DNA of 64,000 nt from assembly GCA_017405785.1 (NCBI GenBank), contig JAFQZR010000030.1:30652-94651 (forward strand), read 5' to 3'. This DNA is from Erysipelotrichaceae bacterium (GTDB taxonomy: Bacteria > Bacillota_I > Bacilli_A > Erysipelotrichales > Erysipelotrichaceae). The position numbers and the translations under genes are program-made. The notes under the pieces are model-generated. The model did no database searches and was not told the origin of the DNA. It saw only the letters and a program-made list of their open reading frames with translations. Numbering within the stretch: the stretch's first letter is position 1; each line of letters opens with the position of its first letter. This document shows, one piece after another, positions 8,175 through 17,600 of the stretch.

Positions 8175-9258
8175 ATTGTTCTGTTAAGTAAAACGCAATG
8201 AGGTAATCAGTAACTTCACCGTAGGACTGAATACCGCTTTCCTGAGAGAAGGTTTTCAGATAGCGGTCATTGATCTCGTCAGATATATCCTGTAACGGTG
8301 ATTCGTATTTCCGGTAGTATTCTCTGGTATCCTGACGGTCTTTCTGCAGCAACAGAACTCCTTCGTTGTCAGGATACTTCTTATATAGTTCCCGGGCCTT
8401 CTCACTGTCTGCTGCCCATAAGGAAGAGAACGTATAGGATAACGCATTATAATATCCACTGTAAAGGAAATAATCATCATTACTGTTAATGCAGGCCATA
8501 AAAGCCGCATAGTTGGCTTCCTGTTCACTGGCTATTCCCAGCCTGTGAGCTGCTTCATGACACATCGTATATCCTAAAGGTATGGCAGGTACACTTCCCG
8601 GTACCCCTGCTTCCCCGCTCAGTGGCATGAACATGCCGACAATGCCGTTATACATCAGGTATTCACCGACAACGGAGAGTTTCTTTACCGGTTTGCAGGA
8701 TCCCGCAAATACCGGATACCTTTCCGCCAGTCTGGCATAACTGCTTCCGGCCTTTTCGGCAGTTTCATAGAAATCCGGATCAAGCGCTGCTTTATTACCG
8801 TCACGCTGTATTAACGGTGCATATTCTGCTGCCTTCAGCATGTAGTATTCACAGGCATCATACAGCTGCTGTACGCTGTATTCTCTTACATCAAGATTAA
8901 GATACTCAGACAGTTTCGGTGCGTAGTGATTAAGCATCCAGCCGTTAACAGCCGAGAACACCAGAATGCACACAGCCAGTATTACCGTGGTAAGCCATTG
9001 AAAGAATGATTTCTTTTTAATTATTATCCTTACAGTATATATAATCAGTAAAACCGCAAGCAGGATCATCAGTATATCCCATACTGCCACCTTCACAACG
9101 GAACACACATTTCCCAGCATCGCGATCCACTTCTGAGAGATCTTTCGGTAAAACGGAAAGAAAAAAGACGGGAACTGTTTGAACAGGATCATGTTTATTC
9201 CCGATACTGCCAGCAGGATCAATGATAACAGTGCTTTTATCTTTACTGATTTCTTCAT
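8173..9258 (-). CDS. DUF3810 membrane protein with HExxH motif
   Basis: A 361-residue protein that resembles the DUF3810 family. It has three N-terminal membrane segments (about 8-25, 58-78 and 88-108), then a long extracytoplasmic or cytoplasmic domain. That domain carries CHEAAHRLG, an HExxH zinc motif, followed by EQEANYAAF, which supplies a likely third ligand. This pattern is that of a zinc peptidase, but activity has not been shown for the family and no substrate is known. It is not clearly in an operon: the genes on both sides are separated by terminators. AT-rich gaps surround it. Confidence 0.7.
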   Translation of the reverse strand: MKKSVKIKALLSLILLAVSGINMILFKQFPSFFFPFYRKISQKWIAMLGNVCSVVKVAVWDILMILLAVLLIIYTVRIIIKKKSFFQWLTTVILAVCILVFSAVNGWMLNHYAPKLSEYLNLDVREYSVQQLYDACEYYMLKAAEYAPLIQRDGNKAALDPDFYETAEKAGSSYARLAERYPVFAGSCKPVKKLSVVGEYLMYNGIVGMFMPLSGEAGVPGSVPAIPLGYTMCHEAAHRLGIASEQEANYAAFMACINSNDDYFLYSGYYNALSYTFSSLWAADSEKARELYKKYPDNEGVLLLQKDRQDTREYYRKYESPLQDISDEINDRYLKTFSQESGIQSYGEVTDYLIAFYLTEQ

Positions 9259-9296
9259 TTTCAGCCTCTTATTCAGTATTATACATTCTTACCGCA

Positions 9297-9323
9297 TGAA
9301 AAAACAGCTTTCCGTAAAGCTGT
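9297..9323 (-). terminator. Terminator after the 9.4-10.6 kb lipoprotein gene
   Basis: ACAGCTTT / AAAGCTGT stem, four-base loop, then six T residues on the minus strand. It ends the lipoprotein transcript, 90 bases past the stop codon. Confidence 0.8.
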
Positions 9324-9415
9324 CCTTCCCAAAAAGAATTACTGTGACTGAAACCGTGCAATGTTTCTCATGGATCTCTGTAACAAAAATTATACAGTTT
9401 ATATGTTTATTGAAG

Positions 9416-10603
9416 TTATTCGTTATGAATTATAAAGCCATCGTGTGTATTATACTTTTCGTCTTTGGACTTAATGTAATAGAATGTACCTTTTTCACCT
9501 ATTCCGATCAGCTTTATAAAGAATTTATCACATTCTACTTCTGCATTCACTTCATAAGTATTATTGGTAAATGATCTAAAATACTCAGAAAGAGTCTGTT
9601 CATTTTCCTCTTCAACGTCAAACTCTTTAAATATCTCACTCATTGAAGTGGTATCAGGAGCTGCATATACACCATAATCAATTTCTGATGGATCGTTCTT
9701 ATAATCAAATGTTTTCGAATGTGGGTACGACAACAACATGAAACCATTTGTGCTGACTATTTCATACAGATTATCAGATATCTTTTCAAATGCTTCAGGA
9801 GCATGTTTGACCATCATCTCTCTGTTGAAATCAAACAGTTCACTGTATGGATTACTTGTGACCCAATAACCTTCTGAAACAAAACATTGTCCTCCAAGCG
9901 GTTCATATCCTTTCATGCCGTATCTATCGTTTCCAATAGTAACGCCATAAGAATACTGAGGTATAAAGCCTATTACATCATCCTGGAATTCTGCATATCT
10001 GCATCCCGCTGTTGAGGAAAGCAGTTTGATAAATCTTAATGATTCATTATATGAAAGATCACATGAGTAAGTGGATGCCAGATATCCTGCACTTCCTTTG
10101 ACTTCCGGAACCTTAAATGCAATCCTCTCTGTATGATCATATTGTATTTTTTCAGGCAGTTTACCTGAAAAATCCTTTGCTTTTGTTACTGCACCAGTCC
10201 TGAAGTTAATAACCTGGTCTCCTGCATAACCATGGAAGATTCCTCCATTAACAAATATGGCAAACTCTGATGAATCAATCTCCCACAGCTGTTTTATATT
10301 GTCTTCTAAATTACTTGGATAAGAAAAACCCCAGTTATTATGTGCCTCCGTAACCTCACAGAAATGTATCAGCTCATTGTTTTCATAGACAGGATAAACA
10401 TACATGGTATAATCATCTATTCCACTAATACCTATGCCATTTCCTAATGAAGTGTTTTCCAAATCTTCGATATCAAACCATAACTCATATCCAAAATGCT
10501 CACAAACATAAGAATCAAACGAGTCACGCTTCCCTTCAATGTCTGTTACTGAACATCCGAAAAGCAATATAGCGAATATGATTACAAATATCACTTTTTT
10601 CAT
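9416..10603 (-). CDS. Lipoprotein of unknown function
   Basis: Not recognised. The signal peptide MKKVIFVIIFAILLFGCS has a lipobox with Cys16. The remaining ~380 residues are acidic and aromatic-rich, without a repeat or membrane segment, and look like a folded exported domain. Start set at the ATG at 10603. The frame also extends to a GTG at 10627, but AGGAG lies between the two and the lipoprotein signal begins at the ATG. The gene is more AT-rich than its neighbours and stands alone between terminators and a 332-base gap, which is compatible with acquisition by transfer. Confidence 0.65.
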   Translation of the reverse strand: MKKVIFVIIFAILLFGCSVTDIEGKRDSFDSYVCEHFGYELWFDIEDLENTSLGNGIGISGIDDYTMYVYPVYENNELIHFCEVTEAHNNWGFSYPSNLEDNIKQLWEIDSSEFAIFVNGGIFHGYAGDQVINFRTGAVTKAKDFSGKLPEKIQYDHTERIAFKVPEVKGSAGYLASTYSCDLSYNESLRFIKLLSSTAGCRYAEFQDDVIGFIPQYSYGVTIGNDRYGMKGYEPLGGQCFVSEGYWVTSNPYSELFDFNREMMVKHAPEAFEKISDNLYEIVSTNGFMLLSYPHSKTFDYKNDPSEIDYGVYAAPDTTSMSEIFKEFDVEEENEQTLSEYFRSFTNNTYEVNAEVECDKFFIKLIGIGEKGTFYYIKSKDEKYNTHDGFIIHNE

Positions 10604-10935
10604 CTTTTCAATACCTACTCCTATCACTTGTTTTCATATTAATTCCTGGTATGATTTGGCAACCACTTACAGGAATACTTATGTATCACGCCTAATTTTC
10701 AAATCATAATTACTCTTTTTTCAATTCCATTATTACAGATACTTCTTTAAATGATTTTATGAATTTATGAACAGCACAAATGAAGTCATTTTTGATTATT
10801 AGTTCTCAGTTCTCTGGAAAAACATATTATTAAAGTCTCTTTGATTGGAAAAACTATCTATTATAGCGTTAAGGAACATTGATAAAAGAGCCATAGCGAA
10901 ACAAATGGACAGAATTGCAACTAAAGCAATAAAGG
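10604..10935. other. AT-rich gap of 332 bases with a start-less hydrophobic reading frame
   Basis: No complete gene is visible. On the minus strand an open frame continues past the end of the sirtuin gene in another phase, from about 10971 to a stop near 10800. It reads as a hydrophobic helix (FIALVAILSICFAMALL), then a short polar tail. It lacks an upstream ATG, GTG or TTG; the first ATG lies inside the helix. It may be the tail of a broken membrane-protein gene or chance. Confidence 0.4.
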
Positions 10936-11667
10936 TTATCTTACTTCTATCTGACTCATGACCTTGCCGACAGAATCATAGATTGCCAGATCGGCACTGC
11001 CGTCCATGGAAGTGCGGCTCTTATTGATAATGACCAGATACTTGCCGTTGAAGTATCTTACATAGCTGGCAGCCGGATAGACAACCAGTGAAGTTCCGGT
11101 GATGACCAGACAGTCAGCACGGGAGATCATGTCAATGGCACGGTAGATCGTTGTCTCATCCAGTGGTTCCTCATAAAGAACGACATCCGGTTTGATGATA
11201 CCGCCGCAGCTGCAGCGCGGAACATTGTCCATGTCCAGAATATCATCCAGACTGTAATACTTCCCGCATCTTTCACAGTAGTTTTTAGCCGTTGTTCCGT
11301 GCAGTTCACAGACATTTACACTGCCGGCAGCACTGTGCAGTCCATCAATGTTCTGAGTAACAACACCCAGAGCCTTGCCCTTTTTTTCAAATTCAGCCAT
11401 CTTCAGATGAGCCGGATTAGGTTTGACACCTCTGATGATCATTTTGTCGCGGTAGAAACGGTAGAATTCCTCCGGATTAGCTCTGAAGAAAGAATGGGAA
11501 ATGATTTCTTCAGGCGGATATTTGTATTTCATGTTATACAGGCCGTCAACACTGCGGAAATCAGGTATTCCGCTTTCCGTTGATACACCGGCACCGGTAA
11601 AGAACACTATTTTCTTGCTGTCGTCAAAAATCTCCTGCAGTCTTTCAATTTCATTCATGATATTCAT
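10936..11667 (-). CDS. cobB: NAD-dependent protein deacylase, sirtuin family
   Basis: SIR2-type enzyme that removes acyl groups from lysines using NAD+. Visible motifs: GAGVSTESGIPDFR (25-38), TQNIDGLH (about 104-111), the catalytic His in CELHGT, and zinc cysteines CERC and CSC. The NAD-binding GTSLVVYPAA follows. Full length at 243 residues. A second in-frame ATG at 11658 has equal or better spacing from the AAGAGATG site, so the true start may be three codons in. It follows the NagA-like gene by 29 bases, so it may be the last gene of the glycine-cleavage run. Confidence 0.92.
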   Translation of the reverse strand: MNIMNEIERLQEIFDDSKKIVFFTGAGVSTESGIPDFRSVDGLYNMKYKYPPEEIISHSFFRANPEEFYRFYRDKMIIRGVKPNPAHLKMAEFEKKGKALGVVTQNIDGLHSAAGSVNVCELHGTTAKNYCERCGKYYSLDDILDMDNVPRCSCGGIIKPDVVLYEEPLDETTIYRAIDMISRADCLVITGTSLVVYPAASYVRYFNGKYLVIINKSRTSMDGSADLAIYDSVGKVMSQIEVR

Positions 11668-11696
11668 CTCTTTTCTGCTTTAATTATACCGCTAAA

Positions 11697-12842
11697 TCAA
11701 TCCCGATTATAGAAAACCTTACCGTCAATTATCGTGATAATGACGTTGTAGTCTTCATCCATCAGAACCAGATCGCTCTTTCTGCCGACTTCGATCTTGC
11801 CTCTGTCAGTGACATTCAAACAGGAAGCCACATTTTCCCGGTACAAACTGCCTACTTCTTCCATGGTCAGATGGCATCTGTCCCTGGCAGCCTTGAGGAT
11901 CTCGCTCATTGTCATGTTGCCGGAATTGATGTATCCGTCTTCACTGTAAATGAATCCGTCCTTGGCAGTGATCTTCTTGCCATTGACAATGTGCACGCCG
12001 TCAGGCAAGCCTGAGGCCGATGACATATCAGTTACACCGTAGACATTATTCAGTCCCTTGATCTTGATCAGGATGTGAACCCAGACCGGATTGACATGAT
12101 AACCGTCACAGGTCAGCTGGGCCTTGATCCTGTCGTCATAGAGAACAGCGGCTGCTGCCCCTGCTTCTCTGTGATGCATGGCCTTGAAACCGTTGAACAT
12201 GTGGTCAGCCTGACATAAGCCATGATCAGCTGCCTTAAAGACATCGTCAGAAGATGCTTCGGTATTGCCTACGGTAGGCATTACTCCTTTGGAAACCATG
12301 TAGTCACACCATTCAATGCTGCCTTCCAGATCCGGAGAAACATGGAATAAGGCGACATCACTGTAGTCATTATCCACCAGCCAGTCAGTATGCTCCCTGG
12401 ATGGATTGACTGCTTCAGCTGTCATGTATCTCTTTAATGAAGGATAGACACCTTCAAACTGGAAGTCACCGATCCTGCAGCCCTCATACTTCCCTCGCAG
12501 CGGTCTTAACTCTCTGACACTTTTAGCTATGCCCGGATAATCCGTGCCTGCCAAAGTCGGATAGACAGTGGTAACACCGCACTGCGGCAGTTTCCTTACC
12601 AGCCATTCAATTCTGTCAGCGAAGCTGCCCAGTTCATTGTCTTCGTGATAAGTGAATCCTCTGAACCAGCCTCCGTGGTTATGACAGTCGATCAGCCCGG
12701 CATAAAGGTAATTACCTTTGGCATCAATGATTTCATCATCCTTCAGATCATGACCGATGGCAATAATGCCGTTACGGTCAAACTGGACTTCATTGTCTGT
12801 AAAATGCCCGTCAATGAATACTTTTGCGTTTACTATTTTCAT
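11697..12842 (-). CDS. NagA-like amidohydrolase with an altered metal ligand
   Basis: Member of the N-acetylglucosamine-6-phosphate deacetylase family. Family motifs are GLIDCHNHG (His54, His56), FEGVYPSLK (Glu130), HMFNGFKAM (His214), the DGYH stretch (His249) and catalytic Asp272 in TDMSSASGLPDG. The position that is normally a metal-binding His in GH[ST] is Asn193 here (VGNTEAS). A second, canonical NagA lies at 46133-47278, so this copy may act on another N-acyl or cyclic amide substrate. It follows the SanA-like gene by 12 bases at the end of the gcv run. Function beyond the superfamily is uncertain. Confidence 0.75.
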   Translation of the reverse strand: MKIVNAKVFIDGHFTDNEVQFDRNGIIAIGHDLKDDEIIDAKGNYLYAGLIDCHNHGGWFRGFTYHEDNELGSFADRIEWLVRKLPQCGVTTVYPTLAGTDYPGIAKSVRELRPLRGKYEGCRIGDFQFEGVYPSLKRYMTAEAVNPSREHTDWLVDNDYSDVALFHVSPDLEGSIEWCDYMVSKGVMPTVGNTEASSDDVFKAADHGLCQADHMFNGFKAMHHREAGAAAAVLYDDRIKAQLTCDGYHVNPVWVHILIKIKGLNNVYGVTDMSSASGLPDGVHIVNGKKITAKDGFIYSEDGYINSGNMTMSEILKAARDRCHLTMEEVGSLYRENVASCLNVTDRGKIEVGRKSDLVLMDEDYNVIITIIDGKVFYNRD

Positions 12843-12854
12843 CAGCGTTCTCCT

Positions 12855-13469
12855 TTACTTTTCCGTATGTTGTGCCTGCGGTTTAACTGTCATCCAGGCG
12901 AATTCCTTCACTCTGGCCAGAATCTCTCTGGCAAAATAAATCGGGTTGCGGGCATACCACTGCAAGTCACTGGCAATACCCACGGCTTCAATTCCCAGCC
13001 CTCTGGCTATATACAGAGATCTGTACAGATGATAAGGCTGGGTTACTATTACGGCTTTATTACAGCCATAGACATTCTTCAGTCGCCACAGAGAATCATA
13101 GGTAGACAGACCCCAGCGGTCTTTTTCTATGGCTTCTTGGGGCCGTCCCAGTCTGATGGCATAATTCTTCATTACCGTCGGTTCATCGTGGTAATCATAC
13201 TGATTGTCACCTGACATCAGAATATATCCGATGTTACCGGCTTTATAAGCTTCCACACCCATGATTATGCGGTCGCGTAAAAGGGGAGAAGGTTCATCTC
13301 CCCATATACCTGCACCTAAAACCAGGACACAGTCATAATCCTTTCCTTCAAGATCTTCCACGGTGCGGAACTTCTTAAAAGTAACCGCCACCATGTAGAC
13401 ATTGATCAGTGCGATTATCAGGGCACCGGCCAGTATCAGCTTAAGCAGAAGCTTCAGTGTCCTTTTCAT
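12855..13469 (-). CDS. SanA/YdcF (DUF218) family membrane protein
   Basis: A 204-residue ElyC/SanA/YdcF-type protein with one N-terminal membrane segment (about 8-28) and a DUF218 domain. That domain shows VLVLGAGIWGDEPSPLLRDRI, then LMSGDN and VIVTQPYHLYRS. SanA proteins affect envelope barrier function; the reaction is unknown. Start set at the ATG at 13469, which gives a short Lys/Arg stretch before the helix. The open frame reaches 13508 but that would lie deeper inside gcvPB. It still overlaps gcvPB by 29 bases, with no clear ribosome binding site, so translational coupling is likely. Confidence 0.78.
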   Translation of the reverse strand: MKRTLKLLLKLILAGALIIALINVYMVAVTFKKFRTVEDLEGKDYDCVLVLGAGIWGDEPSPLLRDRIIMGVEAYKAGNIGYILMSGDNQYDYHDEPTVMKNYAIRLGRPQEAIEKDRWGLSTYDSLWRLKNVYGCNKAVIVTQPYHLYRSLYIARGLGIEAVGIASDLQWYARNPIYFAREILARVKEFAWMTVKPQAQHTEK

Positions 13470-14874
13470 ATCTGAGAACCGGATTGCGGGCCGCTCTGAC
13501 TTCATCACACTGGCTGACTACAGTTGAATGCGGAACGCCCTTGAAGTATTCCGGATCACTGTAAGCCAGTCCGTGGAGATGACGCAGTACCTCAGCACAG
13601 CGGTCAAGAGTTTCCCTGCTCTCCGTTTCGGTCGGTTCAAACATCAGTGCCTCATGTACGATCAGCGGGAAGTACATGGTAGGAGGATGGATCTCGAAGT
13701 CCAGTAAAGCCTTGGCAACGTCCTTGGCTGAGACTCCGGTTTCGTCCTTCAGTCTCTGCAGCGATAAGACAAACTCATGCATGCATACTCTGTCATAGGA
13801 TACATCATAGATGTCCTTGATCTTATGCAGCAGATAGTTGGCATTCAGTACGGCATTCTCAGAGGCCAGCTTCAGTCCGTCAGCACCCATGACCTTGATA
13901 TAGGTCAGAGCCTTCATGCAGACCAAGAAGTTACAATAGAAGCTTCTTACTGATCCAATGCTGTCTTCACTGTTTTCAAAGCCGTTTTCACCGATGACCG
14001 GTTCAGGCAGATGCTTGGCTAAGAATGACTTGCAGCCAACCGGACCTGAGCCCGGACCGCCGCCGCCATGAGGAGTTGCGAAGGTCTTATGCAGATTCAG
14101 GTGAATGACGTCAAAGCCGATGTCACCAGGTCTGACCAGACCCATGACAGCGTTCAGGTTGGCGCCGTCATAATAACATAAGCCACCGGCTTCATGGACA
14201 ATGCGGGTTATCTCCTGAATGTTTTCATCAAACAGACCTAGGGTATTAGGGTTTGTCAGCATCAATGCTGCTGTATGTTCACCGACGGCTGCCTGTAAGC
14301 TTTCCAGATCAACACCGCCGTTTTCATTCGACTTTACAGCTACTACCTTCAGACCGTTCATGGCAGCTGAAGCCGGATTGGTTCCGTGAGCTGAGTCAGG
14401 GATGATGACTTCGTTTCTTTCCGGCATGCCATTGGAAACAAAGTACTTTCTGATTATCTGCATTCCGGTGAATTCACCGTGTGCACCGGCTGCCGGCTTG
14501 AGTGTCATGGCATCCATGCCGGTCAGATCACATAATGCATCCTGCAGCTGTTTCAGGGCCTTTAAGGCGCCCTTTACCGTTGAAGCAGGCTGTAACGGAT
14601 GGATCTCGTTAAATCCCTCCAGAGCGGCTACTTCTTCGTTGATCTTCGGGTTGTACTTCATCGTACATGAACCTAAAGGATAGAAACCGTTATCGACACC
14701 GAAAGCCTTGCGGGAAAGACCCATGTAATGTCTTACCAGATCTACTTCGGCGACTTCCGGCAGTTCGAGGTTTTTACGGACGTGCCCGTCAGAGAGCTTG
14801 TACTGGTGAACGCCTCTGTCCGGGAATACGGCACATCTTCTGTTGGCTTTGCTTAATTCAAATATCACAGACAT
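13441..14874 (-). CDS. gcvPB: Glycine dehydrogenase (decarboxylating) subunit 2
   Basis: C-terminal half of the split glycine decarboxylase (P protein). With GcvPA it decarboxylates glycine and loads the aminomethyl group on lipoylated GcvH. The PLP-binding lysine is in HLNLHKTFATPHGGGGPG, the hallmark of the family. At 477 residues it is of normal length. The start ATG at 14874 shares one base with the gcvPA stop (TAATG), as expected for subunits made in equal amounts. The 3' end contains the start of the SanA-like gene in another frame. Confidence 0.95.
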   Translation of the reverse strand: MSVIFELSKANRRCAVFPDRGVHQYKLSDGHVRKNLELPEVAEVDLVRHYMGLSRKAFGVDNGFYPLGSCTMKYNPKINEEVAALEGFNEIHPLQPASTVKGALKALKQLQDALCDLTGMDAMTLKPAAGAHGEFTGMQIIRKYFVSNGMPERNEVIIPDSAHGTNPASAAMNGLKVVAVKSNENGGVDLESLQAAVGEHTAALMLTNPNTLGLFDENIQEITRIVHEAGGLCYYDGANLNAVMGLVRPGDIGFDVIHLNLHKTFATPHGGGGPGSGPVGCKSFLAKHLPEPVIGENGFENSEDSIGSVRSFYCNFLVCMKALTYIKVMGADGLKLASENAVLNANYLLHKIKDIYDVSYDRVCMHEFVLSLQRLKDETGVSAKDVAKALLDFEIHPPTMYFPLIVHEALMFEPTETESRETLDRCAEVLRHLHGLAYSDPEYFKGVPHSTVVSQCDEVRAARNPVLRYEKDTEASA

Positions 14875-16148
14875 TACAGTACCTCCCTGATCACATCAAC
14901 TAACCAGTCGATCTCTTCCTTGGTATTAACTTCAGTAGCACACCACAGGATCCTGTTATTGCTTAATAACAGACCACCAAGGATGTCCTTTTCATATAAA
15001 TGCTTCATCAGCTCTTTACTGTCGATCGGGCATTCCGTAACGAATTCATTGAAGAATTCTCCCTTGTTGACAACGCTCAGACCGATCTCATTCAGTCTGT
15101 CTGCCAGATAGTGAGCCAGCTGGAATGAAGTGTCAGCTACATCGTATAAACCCTTAGGTCCAACGGCAGCCAGGTATACAGCCGCTGTAAAGGCGCACAG
15201 CGCTTCGTTTGAACAGATTGAACTGCTGGCCTTCTCACGGCGGATATGCTGCTCACGGGCCTGTAAAGTAAGTGTGTAGCAGGTCTTGCCGTCCTTATCG
15301 ACAGTCTGTCCGACGATACGTCCAGGAAGCTGTCTGACCAGCTTTTCCTTAGCGCACATAAAGCCCAGATACGGTCCGCCAAAGCTCATCGGCATGCCTA
15401 ACTGCTGTCCTTCACCGACTACGATGTCAGCTCCCAGTTTGCCCGGAGCTTCCAGTAAGCCTAAGGCTGTCGGATTGGCAATGACGACCAGCTTTGCATC
15501 TCCGGCTTTCTCCTTGATCTTTACCAGATCAGGAATGTTGCCGAAGAAGTCAGGATACTGCACGAAAACACCGGCAGTATTACTGTCGACTTCAAAATCA
15601 GTTCCGAATTCTTCAATTTCAATGCTGTCGGAGAACTGATGGTATGTATGAACGACCTTACGGTACTCAGGATTGATACCGCGTGATAACAGGATCTTAT
15701 GATGCTTTCTGTCAACACACATCATGACGGCTTCAGCCGCTGCCGTACCGCCATCATATACTGAAGCATTGGAAACATCCATGCCGGTCAGTTCACACAT
15801 CATGCTCTGATATTCGAAGATACCCTGCAGGATACCCTGGGATACTTCAGCCTGATAAGGAGTATAGGCTGTTACAAACTCATTACGGCTGACGATGTTC
15901 TTAACGGCACTCGGGATGAAATGCTTATAGCTTCCCGCACCTCTGAAAACGTGTTTGAATACATGGTTTTCAGCTGCCAGGGCTGCCATGTCCCGGTAAG
16001 CTTCGAACTCGGTAACTCCCTCTGGAATGCTTAACTGCGGTGCCCCCAGGACACCGGCTTTCCGGAACAGCTCCGCAAAGGAAGCACATCCCAGCTCATC
16101 AAGCATTTCCTGCTGTTCTTCGCTGCTGTTGACGATGTACTTACTCAT
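14874..16148 (-). CDS. gcvPA: Glycine dehydrogenase (decarboxylating) subunit 1
   Basis: N-terminal half of the split P protein. Typical stretches include the Tyr/His-rich substrate region AGSYKHFIPSAVK, TPYQAEVSQGILQGIFEYQ and DGGTAAAEA. Start set at the ATG at 16148: it sits in GAACATGAGTAA, overlaps the gcvH stop by 8 bases, and has AGGAAG upstream. The longer open frame to 16193 would give an unrelated extension inside gcvH. The protein is then 424 residues, close to the usual 440-450. It acts as a heterotetramer with GcvPB. Confidence 0.95.
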   Translation of the reverse strand: MSKYIVNSSEEQQEMLDELGCASFAELFRKAGVLGAPQLSIPEGVTEFEAYRDMAALAAENHVFKHVFRGAGSYKHFIPSAVKNIVSRNEFVTAYTPYQAEVSQGILQGIFEYQSMMCELTGMDVSNASVYDGGTAAAEAVMMCVDRKHHKILLSRGINPEYRKVVHTYHQFSDSIEIEEFGTDFEVDSNTAGVFVQYPDFFGNIPDLVKIKEKAGDAKLVVIANPTALGLLEAPGKLGADIVVGEGQQLGMPMSFGGPYLGFMCAKEKLVRQLPGRIVGQTVDKDGKTCYTLTLQAREQHIRREKASSSICSNEALCAFTAAVYLAAVGPKGLYDVADTSFQLAHYLADRLNEIGLSVVNKGEFFNEFVTECPIDSKELMKHLYEKDILGGLLLSNNRILWCATEVNTKEEIDWLVDVIREVL

Positions 16149-16518
16149 GTTCGCAGACTTCCTGATACTGCTGTGCGTCAAGAAGTTCAACACTGTCAGT
16201 TACGTTTTCAACTCTGATCAGCCAGGCTTCGTATGGAGTGTTATTGATGGCTTCAGCCCCATCAGCTACCTCTTCATTGATCTCGCATACGGTGGCGCTG
16301 AACGGTGAATAGATATCGCTGACAGCCTTAACGCTTTCGATATCGCCAAAGGCTTCTTCCTTAACAACTTCATCGCCGACTTCCGGCAGGTTCACGAAAA
16401 CGATGTCACCCAGTTCGCTCTGAGCGAAATCGGTAATGCCTATTTCATAGACACCGTCTCCCAGATCCTTGACCCATTCATGAGTTGCTGTGTACTTAAG
16501 TTCTTCTCTTACTTCCAT
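16141..16518 (-). CDS. gcvH: Glycine cleavage system H protein
   Basis: Small lipoyl carrier that shuttles the aminomethyl group between the P, T and L proteins. The lipoylated lysine is in GDIESVKAVSDIYSP. The N-terminal KYTATHEWV is characteristic. Start set at the second ATG (16518) because GGAG lies 8 bases before it; the ATG at 16524 is only two bases from that site. The protein is then 125 residues, a normal length. It sits between gcvT and gcvPA, and lplA two genes upstream can attach the lipoate. Confidence 0.95.
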   Translation of the reverse strand: MEVREELKYTATHEWVKDLGDGVYEIGITDFAQSELGDIVFVNLPEVGDEVVKEEAFGDIESVKAVSDIYSPFSATVCEINEEVADGAEAINNTPYEAWLIRVENVTDSVELLDAQQYQEVCEHE

Positions 16519-16530
16519 AATCATTGCTCC

Positions 16531-17589
16531 TTATTTATTTCTCTTATAGAAAGGCAGGGCAGTTTTTTCAGCCTTAAGGTGTCTGCCTCTTACCTCGATT
16601 TCAAATTCGTTTTCTTCAGCGGCTTCCACGCTGACGATGGCCATGGCTACGGCCTTGTTAAGTGTCGGTGAGAAGGTTCCGCTGGTTACGAAACCGACTT
16701 CCTTTTCACCCTGGAATACCGGACAGTGCTCTCTGGCAATGCCTCTGTCAGTCAGGATCAGTCCGATTCTCTTTCTTTCCGGAGTCTTTGCCAGTTCTTC
16801 CTTACCGATGAAGTCCTTGTCAAGCTTGATGAAGAATGACAGGGCTGATTCACTCGGCTTGATGGCATCGCTTAATTCATGTCCGTATAACGGCATGCCT
16901 GCTTCCAGTCTCAGAGTATCTCTGGCACCTAAACCGCATGGTTCAACGCCCTTGTCCAGTAATAACTGCCATAAGGCTGCAACATCTTCGTTGCGGCAAT
17001 ACAGTTCAAAACCGTCTTCACCGGTATATCCTGTACGGCTTAACAGGACATTATAGCCTCCGATACTGACATTGTCCCTGAAGGAATAGTTCTTGGCCGG
17101 AATGTCATCAGTAAACTGTTCAATGATGCTTACTGCTTCCGGACCCTGTAAGGCAATCTGAGATACCTGATCGGAAATGTTTTCAAATTCAACTTCACCG
17201 AAGAGGTGTTCCTGCATCCACCGGAAGTCCTTTTCACAGTTGGAAGCATTAACGACGAGCAGATAATCCTCGTCCTTTCTCTTGTAGACAAGCAGGTCGT
17301 CTACCGTGGTTCCGTCCGGATAGCACATGATGGTGTATCTGACGAATCCGTCCTTCATGGTAGTAAAACTGTTAGTCAGCAGATTGTTCAGGTTTGCCAG
17401 GGCATCCTTTCCCTTCATGATGAATTCACCCATATGGGAAACGTCGAACATGCCGACATGTTCCCTTACGGTTCTGTGTTCATGAAGAATGCCTTTCGGA
17501 TACTGTACAGGTAACAGATATCCGGCAAACGGTACGATCTTGCCGCCGCATTTTTCGTGCATTTCATACAACGCTGTCTTTTTTTCCAT
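16531..17589 (-). CDS. gcvT: Aminomethyltransferase (glycine cleavage T protein)
   Basis: Transfers the methylene group from aminomethyl-GcvH to tetrahydrofolate, releasing ammonia. The 352 residues cover the whole family, with HEKCGGKIVPFAGYLLPVQY at the start, FDVSHMGEF (the folate-contact Asp/Met region), SRTGYTGEDGFELY and LGARDTLRLEAGMPLYGHEL. AGGAGAATAG precedes the ATG. It lies 11 bases after lplA and 12 before gcvH, so no separate glycine riboswitch can precede it; none was seen at the head of the run either. Confidence 0.95.
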   Translation of the reverse strand: MEKKTALYEMHEKCGGKIVPFAGYLLPVQYPKGILHEHRTVREHVGMFDVSHMGEFIMKGKDALANLNNLLTNSFTTMKDGFVRYTIMCYPDGTTVDDLLVYKRKDEDYLLVVNASNCEKDFRWMQEHLFGEVEFENISDQVSQIALQGPEAVSIIEQFTDDIPAKNYSFRDNVSIGGYNVLLSRTGYTGEDGFELYCRNEDVAALWQLLLDKGVEPCGLGARDTLRLEAGMPLYGHELSDAIKPSESALSFFIKLDKDFIGKEELAKTPERKRIGLILTDRGIAREHCPVFQGEKEVGFVTSGTFSPTLNKAVAMAIVSVEAAEENEFEIEVRGRHLKAEKTALPFYKRNK

Positions 17590-17600
17590 AATCTATTCTC

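Noticed and set aside
10604..10627. GTG start at 10627 for the lipoprotein gene
   Set aside because: It adds eight polar residues before a perfect lipoprotein signal peptide, and the AGGAG site lies downstream of it.
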